A DNA stretch of 64,000 nucleotides from Epiperipatus broadwayi (Eukaryota; Onychophora; Udeonychophora; Euonychophora; Peripatidae), in NCBI GenBank assembly GCA_028023455.1, contig JAQFVV010000030.1, positions 8,086,876 through 8,150,875 on the forward strand. Reading direction: 5' to 3'. This document shows, piece by piece, positions 24,775-34,650 of this stretch. Position numbers and translations under genes: made by a program. The notes below the pieces were generated by a model that was not told the DNA's origin, did not search any database, and saw nothing but the letters and a program-made list of their open reading frames with translations. The stretch's first letter is position 1. Each line of letters begins with the position of its first letter.

Positions 24775-25000
24775 GGTTGCATTAGATCCTAAGATCTAGG
24801 TGCAATGCTCTCAAATCCAAAGCTACTCACTGATGAAAGCTAAAAACTAGAAACTAGTCTGAAGATGTTGGATGAGTAGACATTAGATAGGGATTTTTTG
24901 CACAAACCTTCCTGCATCCATTGATTACTTTGGCTTACACTGGGTGGCGCTACTGTATAGAGAGTTTTGTCTCTATTTGACATTTTGGTTTGTCATAGAT
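24775..25000 (+). repeat. Family B repeat, direct unit
   Basis: Monomer with its ribozyme on +, followed by the family body (ggatgagtag, acaaaccttcctgcatccattgat, cttacactgggtggcgctac). No inverted partner is attached. Confidence 0.7.
24823..24879 (+). ncRNA. Hammerhead ribozyme, family B, core intact
   Basis: CTGATGA (24830-24836), a stem II (AG...CT, shortened by mutation; the sister copy at 29.4 kb has AGC-cacaa-GCT), GAAA (24850-24853), then C-TA-G and the preferred GUC triplet (24857-24859). Stem I pairs TCA with TGA directly at the core and CTAC with GTAG further out, the 3' strand having a large internal loop. Stem III is only two base pairs, the minimal form reported from animal retrozymes. 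Confidence 0.6.
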
Positions 25001-25779
25001 TGATCGTTGTTGAAAATTTTTTTCACTTCAGAAATCTACGTTGTCATTGTAACAAAATTCTAATATTTGCATTGTCTTTTTTATGGAGTTTATGATTGAA
25101 TGTGCAGTTTAACTATTGAAATATCTCTCTCTTATAGTATTTTGTTTTAAATGGATATAGTAAAAGATAAGTCTTCCATGAGAAAGTAATATAAATTTGA
25201 CTTAATGTGACTGAAAAATAATACCTAATCCTTTGTCACTTTCACAAAGAATAGGTTATTTATTAAGCAAGTGAATTTTAAGACACTAATACTGAGATTG
25301 AGTGCTTAAAGATGCAATTTGAATATTTGCATGAATATATATTTTGTGGTTCAATATATAATTTTAGCAATTTATGTATAATTGTTTGATTGTTCGTAAA
25401 ACTTTTATGAACAGTTTTTATTGGATAACGTTATTTTTGAAAACTAACTACAAATTCTGATTAGATAAAAATAAAAGTAAAATATATTTAATTTTATTGT
25501 TTTTTATATTCTTTTTTTATACCAAGTAATTTTTATTATAATAACAATTTTATGTAGTATTTTTTACATATATGTATTGCTCTATCCTGGTTAAACTTAG
25601 TGGTAGAACAGAGAACCCAAGAGCTAAGATTATTGGATGATTCTCATCTGAATAAAATTTTTTAAAAATCTCATTTGGGTGCTGATGTAGTGAGACATCT
25701 CCTGATCACTTTTACTATACATCATTTCTTATATATGTAGATAGGTTTAATATTATTCTCAAATGTTTTCTCTTTTCAG

Positions 25780-26102
25780 GCCACTGCGCAACTCCCGAAC
25801 TCTGCTGATTTATCGAATAATCATTTAGAATTCTTACCGGAGAATTTATTTGTCAATGATTGTCTTTCTCGGCTTAATCTTAGGCATAACGCTTTAAAAG
25901 AACGTCCTATTGAAGAAGATATTTATACTATTGGATGGGTTGATGATCTACATAGGTTTTCTAATCTTAGAAGCCTTAACTTGGCAGATAATGATTTGAG
26001 AATTTTTCCATTAACTTTATGCAGAATTAAAACTTTAATTGAATTAAATTTAGCTAGCAATAAAATTGAAGAAATTCCACCTCAAATATCAGAACTTTCT
26101 AA
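25780..26102 (+). CDS. PHLPP: PHLPP homologue, internal exon (leucine-rich repeats)
   Basis: The exon is bounded by tttcag and gtaagt. It starts in phase 0, holds 107 codons and ends after two bases of a codon. The protein is leucine-rich-repeat sequence: LSNNHLEFLP, then LSRLNLRHNAL, LRSLNLADNDLRIFP and LIELNLASNKIEEIP. The order and spacing match the central LRR domain of PH-domain and leucine-rich-repeat protein phosphatases, which dephosphorylate the hydrophobic motif of Akt and protein kinase C. The LRR domain lies between an N-terminal PH domain and a C-terminal PP2C-like phosphatase, neither of which is in the window. No frameshift or stop is seen. Identification rests on comparison from memory and on the two later exons; a different LRR protein is unlikely given exon 48140. 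Confidence 0.88.
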
Positions 26103-26640
26103 GTAAGTATTTTATTTTCGTTTAAATTAACTGGAATTTTGCTTTTCTAGTAATAATAGGAAACGCGTATATATAGATTGCATACGTAATTTACATGCAT
26201 CATGTATATATAATTTGATTTTCATTTTAAGTTCACTGGCAAAAAATAACGAAAGAGCTTTAAAAACATTATTTCATTATTGATATAAACGTTAATGTAT
26301 TTTTCCTCTTTATTATTTGCATTATTATTCATCCATTTAACATTTGAAATATGAAAATGGAGAAAGATAGGAAACTATATTCCAAATTAAATACTGCACT
26401 ATTTTTTTTTTTTTTCAATTATAGTCCTGCTCTATATACATACACCCAGAATCACAAAACAATTTTATTTTGACTTTTTTTTTTTAAACATGTTTTTTGA
26501 CTTTCTATTTATATATCTGGTAAATCATGTCAGTATAATTAAAATATAAGGAAATTTTAAAACAATAGCAAAATGCATCTCACTATAAAGTAAATGAATA
26601 AATTAGGAAAAGAAAAAGCTTCACTTATTCCTATACAACA

Positions 26641-28256
26641 CTTTAGAACAACGTTTCCCAACCTTTTTTGGCTCGCGTACCACTTGGTAGTACATCACGC
26701 TAAATTGTACCACTTCGTAAAAATGATTGTATTTCGTGAAATTTGTTATTGTGAGTGTGTTATTTTATTTGCATTATAAATATTATAGGGTGACCATGTA
26801 TGTACTCACATCTCATATTGAGACAAATTACATTGAAACATACCTAAACGTCACATCAGATTATAAACTCACTGAAATTATAAACTCACTGTAACATATT
26901 TATATGTATGTGTTTGTTCAAAGTTTCATATTTTTTCCAAAATAATTTATTAAAGAATACATTATTACATTAATGGTTATTTGGTACATATTTTGTTCAA
27001 AGTGTTTTGTCATTCCTTCTTTTGGTTTTCCCGAATTTGAGTCTGTTTTCTCTTTTTTGGAGCATCTTGCTATTGGTTGGGCCATGGAGAGGATAAATCC
27101 AGCATGTACCAAGTCATGGTAAAAATAACCTCAGGGGTTATCAGGCTATTTCTTGTTCTTGTTTTCTTTATATTGTTCAGCATGAAGTTAATAGGATTAA
27201 AATTTTGGTGATTAAATACTAGCTTACATCTAGAAATCCACAATAGATGATCAAGAATTAATGAGAGTCTAATTTCTGGGTACGATCCTTTTCTGATACA
27301 TTCTTTCAAATTAAATAATTTATTTATCTACTATTTTGTCATATTTCGTTTACTAATAAATGGTTTTAATAAAAACACAAAATTATAAAAAATAAATTAG
27401 TATATTTTCTTATCATAATCAAATATTTTTATAAAATAAATTTAATGAGATCTTTGTGCTTGTTTGGAACAACATAATTTTTTGAAATTTGGTTCAAAAG
27501 ATGCGAGGTATACTCTTAAGTCTACAGCTGCATTCAATCTGTTTCGATACTTATTTTTTAAAAAAATATATGAAGAAAAAGCTCTTCCTACTAATTCGTA
27601 CTAGTAAACAGTAATAATAATTTATGAGCTTTCTCAGAAAGTTGTTCATATTCTTTAATGTTTAACCAAAAATTAATTAGATTGTGTCGTTTGAATTCTA
27701 CTTGTAAAGTTCTGTCACATGATAATTCTATTAAATTTTCTTTATCCTTTATTGTTAATGATGTAGCTTTTTCTAAATTTTCTGCATAGAAGGGGTTTGA
27801 AATCCAATTATCATTTGTGTTTTCGGGTTTTGGAAAATATTCCATGAAAGACAATTTTAATCCTGTTAAATGTGCTATTATATTTTCTCGTATATCTTGA
27901 GACAGACTAACCTTATTTTCAAACAAAAAAATATGTAGAGTTTCGAATACTTCCAGTTGATTGTTTTCCATACTTATATATATTACTGTTTCCAAAATCT
28001 AATTTCTTAATCATACTTTCAATTTTATCATTAACATTAAAGATCGTTATCGAATGTACATATTAACAACTTTACTGTATAATATTATTAATTAAAATAA
28101 TTTTTATGAATTATAGGAAAAAACGTTTCTATATTTTTATGATTTAAATTTTTTTTTTATGTCCGCCATTATTGATTATTTTTCGTGTACCACCAACCAG
28201 CAACTCGCGTACCACAGTGGTACATGTACCACAGGTTGGGAAACACTGCTTTAGAA
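26641..28256 (-). mobile_element. hAT transposon (Buster type), internally deleted
   Basis: The element itself spans 26649-28248 (1,600 bp). Its ends are caacgtttcccaacc and, inverted, cagtgtttcccaacc, followed by further inverted similarity (ctcgcgtaccac). A perfect 8-bp target duplication, ctttagaa, flanks it at 26641-26648 and 28249-28256. The duplication fits the nnnTAnnn preference of the Buster subfamily of hAT. It contains only the C-terminal part of a transposase on the - strand, so it must have been mobilised in trans. About 950 bp at the low-coordinate end are non-coding or unrecognised. Confidence 0.93.
27591..27995 (-). pseudogene. hAT transposase C-terminal fragment
   Basis: This 134-residue frame contains FYAENLEKATSLT, then ENLIELSCDRTLQVEF, FWLNIKEYEQLSEKAHKLLL, and ends near LFTSTN. 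It corresponds to the hATC dimerisation end of ZBED5/SCAND3-like hAT transposases (ELxxDxxLKxxF ... FWxxxxxEYPxLSxxAxxxLLPFxTTYLCE). The BED zinc finger, the catalytic DDE core and the last residues are missing, so it cannot be an active transposase. Confidence 0.85.
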
Positions 28257-29292
28257 CATATATTTCCATCTATCAAAATACATGCTCTGAGCAGCATAAA
28301 ATACAAAATATTCTAATGAAATTCTTCACTGTGTTGTAATAAGCAAATATTTGTCACCAATCACTTTATTGCCATGATCTGATCCAATATATTCATATGG
28401 AGTAAAATGTAATGTACTTTTCTTATAGTATTATGAATAATACAAAGTTTCTTATGCCATATCATTAACTTTTAGACTAATAGAATTAATTAGGATAACT
28501 AATGAAGTAATAATAATGATTGATCGCAGGGTTTTTTAATAATTAGAATGCTAATCATTATATTATGTTGTTGAATACATGAATGGCATCCTAGTAGACT
28601 AAAGGAGATATACACTTTTCTTATAAGATAATAAAGAAGTATTTAATCTACTCAATAAATTGTATAAAAGAAATATAAATTTGGAAAAATAAAGTCTTTT
28701 ACCCAGGATGAATAGAAAGAAAGGGTACCTTTTATATCTTTCAACCATTCACCAACAACACAATCGATAAAAAATAATCAAGTTCTAAAATTATGTATTT
28801 TTTGTTTGTAAAATAAATAAATAATATGCAGTTTGAGATGAAGAATGAGTTCAAAGTTAAATTAAATAACATTTAATTCTTTCAAATAAATTCCAATCTT
28901 TGCATAACTAAGTTTAGATTTTGGATCTGTGTGAGAATTGATTATCTGATTTACCAAGATTTCTGTCATATAATTAAGAATTCAGGACATAAGAAATCTT
29001 ATATAGAAAAACAAAGGCTAAATTCTAATAGCAATAAATACATTTATTAATATTCACAATAAATTTTTAAGCAGTTACAAAACTTATTTACAAATTGTCT
29101 TTCCAAAAAAAAAATAGTCATAAGCTAAACAAAGCTCTGTTTCTTTTAGACAAAATGCAGCAAAATAAAATGACAAAATAATTGCCTGCACACACACGTG
29201 TTAACCAACTATTCTTTACTGATATAAACATATGGATGACTTGACACTCATTAAAAAAAATAGAACTATTACACTATTTAAATAATTTCTTT
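28257..29292. other. AT-rich intronic DNA, nothing recognised
   Basis: No supported gene or named repeat. Confidence 0.5.
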
Positions 29293-29610
29293 TTAGCATA
29301 TTTAAAAAACAGGTAAAACTCTCCATACTGTAGGGCCACTCAGTGCAAGCCAGAGTAATCAATGGATGCCAGAAGGCTTGTGCATAAAATTTCTATCTAG
29401 TGCCTACTCATCCAATATCCCAGACTAGTTTCTAGCTTGTGGCTTTTGTCGGTGAGGAGCCATAGGGATTTTATGCACAAGCCTTCTGGCATCTATCGAT
29501 TACTCTGGCTGGCACTGAATGCAACTACTGTATGGAGAGGTTTTCCTGTTTTAATAACAGTTATGAGCAAGCATAACAAATGGTGATCATGTGATGTTTA
29601 GCATATTTAA
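29293..29610. repeat. Family B foldback element with 13-bp flanking direct repeats
   Basis: Head-to-head inverted copies of the family B body (aaaactctccatactgta ... and its complement) surround a central - strand hammerhead. The element, 29306-29597, is flanked by the identical 13-bp ttagcatatttaa (29293-29305 and 29598-29610). A target duplication of this length suits retroposition by a nick-primed enzyme rather than a cut-and-paste transposase. Confidence 0.75.
29405..29460 (-). ncRNA. Hammerhead ribozyme, family B, first box mutated
   Basis: On the - strand stem II is AGC-cacaa-GCT, GAAA (29429-29432) is intact, stem III is AC-ta-GT and the cleavage triplet is GUC. CTGATGA has decayed to CCGACAA, mostly through transitions. 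Together with the copy at 24823 it gives a complete family consensus. Confidence 0.55.
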
Positions 29611-30065
29611 GCTAAATTATTTTATTAAATAATCCTTTAACAAAACTTTTAAAAATATAATAAAGCAAAACTTGCATCTAAATACACTTCTATGATGCTA
29701 TTGACAGTATTTAAGATACTTTAATCTGAACTGACAAATGGTTAAATTTTACCAATAGATTGATATGATAATGATTTTGAATGTGTTTGATCATATTGTT
29801 ATTATATGATGGCCTAAATATATCTGAAATATATGCATTAAAATATATTGAAGAAGGCTAGAAATAATAAAGTGTATTAAAATTTTAATTTTAATCTTTA
29901 TTTAAAATGATTCTGCTAATATTCTGCAATCGCATCATTTCAACTACCCATCACTGTAAAGGTCAGCTTATGTAAATTGATATTATTTTAATTTAATATA
30001 ATTTATATGGGTGCCATTAAGCATCAGAAATAAATCATCACATATATATTTAAGCAATATTTGCT

Positions 30066-30180
30066 TTTATAAGGTACTTGAACTCTTTCAAACTTTCCAC
30101 AGCTATCTAAGAATCTATCTTTTACAACTGATACACATGACCACATATATGTGAAAAAGATAAATGATTTCTAGTATATA
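30066..30180 (-). repeat. Family A repeat, distal part (split by an insertion)
   Basis: Carries the B-box-like end and the cacatgaccac... region, then stops at aaatgatttctagtatata, in the 3' strand of the ribozyme stem I. The remainder resumes at 32251. Confidence 0.7.
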
Positions 30181-30589
30181 TTATAACGATATGTAAATAT
30201 GCCGTTACATTAATTTGAAATAAAAACTTTTAAGTTCACAAATAAAAATAAATGTATTAAAAAAACTAAACGCTAAAATTAAAATGTTTATTAAACGTAT
30301 ATATATTCGCACAGATGCAAAACTTTAAAAATATTTTTTTTTATAAATAAAAAAAGGTATTTGAACGTATTTTTTTATAAAAAAAATACAAGATTTAAAT
30401 ATAAAAATATTTTAATAAAGAAATAACGTAAGTAAAAATAAAAACAGGTATTAATTAATTCCTGTAATCTGTAAATGGAAATGATTGTTTATGAATTGAA
30501 AAGCAAGCTAGCCTTGGGGCTCTTGTATAATTAAAAAGTCAGATGAAAATTAGATAAGAGAATAAAGAGAATTTAGCTTGACCAATGGA

Positions 30590-30725
30590 AGCACCAAGCC
30601 TCTTGGACATTAACAAAAATTTGGATTAGTGACGTCTTTGATCGTTCAATCTGGAGATTTACTATAAAAAGAAAAATATTGAGTTCCAGTCAGTTTCCAG
30701 CTTGTTTTGGTGAGACGAACGATAA
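30590..30725 (+). promoter_or_regulatory. Core promoter: CCAAT, CRE, TATA, initiator, MTE-like
   Basis: In order: gaccaatgg (CCAAT box, about 30588), gtgacgtc (CRE-like, about 30630), actataaaaa (TATA at 30663), tcagttt (initiator, A at 30692, 29 bp from the TATA T) and tgagacgaacga at about +20 to +31, which matches 9 of 12 positions of the motif-ten element CSARCSSAACGS. Spacing is close to that of a focused metazoan promoter, and the initiator form is arthropod-like. No known gene follows in the window. Confidence 0.55.
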
Positions 30726-30782
30726 GACACACTTGTCATTCTCTCTCACTTATTTTAAAAATGAAAAGACTGTGATACCAGA

Positions 30783-30879
30783 ATGGAACCAGCTAATGCT
30801 ACCTCCAGAATATCAGACCGGTCTTCCATGAAAGTCTTCATGGGAATTGCCAACAGGAACCTGGACTCTTCTACCGTAA
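30783..30879 (+). CDS. Possible short first coding exon, unidentified
   Basis: Downstream of the promoter, an ATG at 30783 opens a frame (MEPANATSRISDRS, then KVFMGIANRNLDS) that runs to a good donor, ctacc|gtaagc, at 30880. The segment is less AT-rich than its surroundings. The second half faintly resembles the N-terminus of ribose-phosphate pyrophosphokinase-like proteins, but this is too short to trust. It could be the start of an element gene, a captured host exon, or chance. Confidence 0.25.
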
Positions 30880-32250
30880 GCAATTGAACGGAACGATTTT
30901 AAAATCTGAAGTAATTAAGAACTTTAAAGATTTGATCAGTTAATCTAAATTTTTAAAAAAAGAACTTTTCTCTGACGTATGTTTCAAATTAATTATAAAT
31001 GTTTAATTTTTACATATTTGTTTGCTTAAAAAAATCATTTCTATTTTATTATGTTTATTTGTATTAATATTTATTGTTTAAATTTTAAATGATGAAATTT
31101 AAGTTGGGTATGGAAGTTGCATGGATTCGTTAGCAGTTAATTATGTTCTGGTTTTCATATTCGATTAGAATATATAGGTTATCGATGTCACTGCGGCATC
31201 TTATGATGAATGCTATTGGGTTTCTTGTATTCCCTCTGCAATTGACGTTATCGATGACTTTGTATTTTGATCAGTTATGTTTATTTTGGAATGTTTTTAA
31301 CCGTGGAATCTATGCAGCCGATCTATACTCAACATTATAAAACAAAGTTTATAAAATTCATCTGTGCAAACGTATCTAAATGTTAAATTTAAGTCGGGCG
31401 TGAATGGCTCTATAGTTTTGTAAAGTTATATTAAGGGAGGGTAATCTTAGGTTTAGGTCAATGGATTGGATATATTTGTGTAATTAGTAGATGTAGTATG
31501 AGTTTCACTACGTGCAGAATCGTTGTATATGCCGCACAAGCCCTTTTGCCTATGGATGGGATTTTTAAGTCGGCAAAAAGGACTGCTATCTCTTCCTATG
31601 GAGTTTTTATTTTGTTGTTCTTCTTGCCATACAGATGTAGCATTCCTGTATTGGTCAAGAGTCAATGTCTTCTCTAACTATACTGTTCAGATGTCCATTC
31701 CTGACAGTATAGTATATATGTGCTGTTGTATTTTCATGTTACATTGAATACATAAATGTATCAGATGGATTGACGCTGGTTTGACTGCAAACTTTTGGCC
31801 TAAGGTTAAATAAGGGATAGAATATTTTCTTTTCAAATGCAGATCTATGTAGTCTATTCATATTTGACCCTCTAAATAAAATATTAAACTCATTGCAATC
31901 TATTTAAATGTAAAATTAAAAGTTAATATAAAAATCTAAATGTTAAATCTATTCCTCAAAATTTAAAATGATTCAAAATTTATGTGTGTAAATAAATATT
32001 TTTATGTGTTAATTTCTGGCAGTGGCTTTTATTTTTTTATATTTAAGATATAAAGTTATATTTTATTATCTATGCTACTCCCTGAGCTAGTGACAATGGG
32101 CTAACGGTCTAAATATTTAAATAAAGTGGAATCTTAGCAGTGCGTATCTGCCTACTTTATAAATTTTTCTAGGCTCAAATGCCTAGATGGCACCCTTGTA
32201 GTACAGATTGTGATTAGATTCGATCTTCACTTTCATTTGGATCGTTATAA

Positions 32251-32300
32251 TATATTTCATGCCAAACCAGCACTCATCAGTTTGCGCAGATCACCATCTC
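32251..32300 (-). ncRNA. Hammerhead ribozyme, family A, stem I split by insertion
   Basis: CTGATGA and GAAA are intact and stem II is TGCT-ggttt-GGCA, with a G-U pair replacing A-U. The other strand of stem I is 2 kb away at 30165-30178, separated by the insertion, so this copy cannot fold normally. Confidence 0.6.
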
Positions 32301-32702
32301 TCACACATATATAAAATCAGTGCTCAGTTTATATTAATATAGAAAGACTTCAAATGATAATGGACAAGCTTCAATCTTTTCCAACTCTTCAGCCATTCAC
32401 ATCATTGAAAATTCAAGGATGAATTGCTCGAAATCCTTGTTGATGCCAATATTATTGTCATACCCATGTTGACCTTAAGTCACTCTGATGCCTGACATGT
32501 AGGACCTTAATATTGTTAATTATTCAGAAGAGAGATGGGCAGAATACAGGTTGAATATATAATATTTAAATATATGTATATTGTCTATATCAAACTTAAT
32601 GTAATTATAAGGAACCTGAACTCTGACTTTCAAACTCCCCACAACTATCCAATCCATCTTATACAACTGATACATGTGACCACATAAATGAGAAAAAGAT
32701 AA

Positions 32703-32760
32703 ATGATCTCCAATATAGTATTTCATGCTAAAGCAGCACTCATCAGTTGGTCCAGATCAT
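32703..32760 (-). ncRNA. Hammerhead ribozyme, family A, core intact, covarying stem I
   Basis: CTGATGA (32740-32746), stem II TGCT-gcttt-AGCA, GAAA (32721-32724), short stem III and AUA triplet, then TTGG pairing with CCAA. The outer stem I is AUGAUC/GAUCAU where the copy at 18130 has AUAAUC/GAUUAU: both strands changed, turning an A-U pair into G-C. This supports a structure maintained as RNA. Confidence 0.75.
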
Positions 32761-32935
32761 CTTGTTCAGTTTATATTAGTATAGCAAATCTTTAAACTTT
32801 AATGAACAGTCTTCAGTTTTCTCCATTCTCCAAACTCTTCAGCCATCCATATCATTGAAAATCCAAGAAGAGTTGCTCAAAGCCCTTTTTGATGCCAATA
32901 TTGTGGCACATTATAACTTCAGATTTTCCTTTATT

Positions 32936-33939
32936 AAGCCCTATATTACAAACTGTTATAATATATATACATTTATTTTGATAATTTTAATTTAATATTG
33001 TTTTATTGTTCGCATATTTAACTGCTCCTTAAACATGTCGGTGATTATTGATTGTGTCAAATAAAAAAGCATGTTTAACTATACTGTTCTATAGTTGTCA
33101 CAGTTGTGAAAAAATATTCTACCTTTTTTAGAGTTTATATCATTTCAATTTGTCGCTGTTATGAAGTTGTCTTTTTTTTATCGTTTTATATATATAATAA
33201 GGATTATTTATGATAAATAAAGAAATATGATATCATTATATTTTGAGTTTTTTAATTTAATTGTTTATTTATGTCTGGAAGCCACATGTGTATTACAAAA
33301 TGTGGGAAAATAAATTTAACTAATTAAAAAAAAAAAAACTAAGAAGGATTTTTAATTCATGTTTGTTGATATTTTTTTTTAAAGAAAATATCTAAAGTGT
33401 AAAGAAAGTTCACCAAAAAATTACATTTAAACAAACACCAAATTTAAAAAAAAAATGTATCAATAAATATTTTTAATATATATCTTTCTCAAAAAAAAAA
33501 AAAAATCAAATATGTAGATATCGCTATTTGATTTACGTTCAGGTTTCTATTATTGCAGTACATGCATTGGAGTTATAATACTAATAACTGTGTAATTAGC
33601 ATTTACTGTACTTTTCTAAAATTATTGCTTGAATTTATTTTCCGTACTTGTTTTTAAAAATCGATATTATAATAACATATGTGTTTTTTTTTAATCATAT
33701 AATTAATAAAATAAAAGTACATATAACAATACACTCAATACTTATAACAATATAATACTCCTCCATCAATGGTGAAAGCCTCGCCATCTTTTTTCATTAT
33801 TTTTAAGATGGTTTTTTCAAATTTAATCCAGTTTTTTCAATCTATAGGTTCTCTTCTCTATATTACTCCAATAAAATTTTTAACTTCATTCTTCCATTTT
33901 ATATTAAATACCAAAATATGCTCTGGGCAATTTGTTACG
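32936..33939. other. AT-rich intronic DNA, nothing recognised
   Basis: Long A and T runs; no supported gene. Confidence 0.5.
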
Positions 33940-34650
33940 GAATAATAGGATTAAAGGTAAATGTTAAAAAGACCAAAGTAATGTCAAATGGATTTTTTTT
34001 TCAAATAAGAAAATAAAGATGAATAATGATAAATTAGATGAAGTTGACAACTATAAATATGTTGGTCAGATTATTATTACAGATGGAAACATAATGGATG
34101 GAATTAATCATAGAATTAAACTTGGTTGAAGTGCTTTTGGTTGAAATAACTTGATATTAAAAGGAAATATGCCTGTGTTTGAAAAGAAAGGTTTTTAATA
34201 AATGGGTTTTACCAGTTCTTACTTTTGAACCTAAGACTTGGACACTTAGTAGAAGAGCAATATAGGACTTCAGATCATTCAAAGAAGTATGGAAGGATGC
34301 ATATTGGGAGTAACAAGAAGAGATCGAAAACACAATATATGGGTAAGAGAACAAACAGGTGTTACTGACCTCATTGAAAAAATTAAACTCAAATGGAGTT
34401 GGGCCGGACATATTGCTAGAAGAGATGATAATAGATGGACAATTGAAATCTTAAACTGGATTCCAAGAGATTGTAAAAGAGCCAGAAAGAGATCATATGT
34501 GAGGTGGAATGGATGAAATAAGAAAGTGTGCAGGTGTGATGTGGAGAAGAGAAGCTAAAGATCGGAGAAAATGGATTGAACTTGGAGATAGCTTCATCCT
34601 GCAGTGGATTGATAATGGTTGATGATGATGATGATGATGATGATGCTTAG
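33940..34650 (+). mobile_element. RTE-like LINE, 5'-truncated 3' end
   Basis: Begins just after the reverse transcriptase active site with GLKVNVKKTKVMSN, then VDNYKYVGQIIT. The open frame at 34289-34516 reads GVTRRDRKHNIWVREQTGV, then LKWSWAGHIARRDDNRW and LNWIPRDCKRAR. After a frameshift it ends with WRREAKDRRKWIELG and QWIDNG, a stop, and a (TGA)n tail (34618-34646). This is the C-terminal order of RTE-clade ORF2 with its usual triplet tail. It is dead: truncated, with several frameshifts. Confidence 0.85.

Larger units (their letters stand above)
30181..32250. mobile_element. Unidentified 2.07-kb insertion with short terminal inverted repeats
   Basis: The ends ttataacgat and atcgttataa are inverted repeats. 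The family A copy on either side joins smoothly when this segment is removed, with a duplicated tata(t) at the junction. The inside is richer in CpG than its surroundings, which suggests a younger insertion. It contains a polymerase II promoter-like region and a possible spliced first exon near 30590-30880, and no recognisable transposase. The element type is unknown: the target duplication of four to six bases is ambiguous because the site is TA-rich. Confidence 0.6.
32251..32935 (-). repeat. Family A repeat, dimer continuing from 30180
   Basis: Two head-to-tail units with a period of about 463 bp (tttcatgc at 32257 and 32721). The first unit is split by the 30181-32250 insertion. The second is truncated at its low-coordinate side only by the dimer junction and ends near 32900. 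Confidence 0.75.

Noticed and set aside
26918-27309. Two - strand frames in the hAT element that could be a second gene
   Set aside because: No recognised domain, they overlap in different frames, and lie 3' of the transposase remnant; left as unexplained element sequence.
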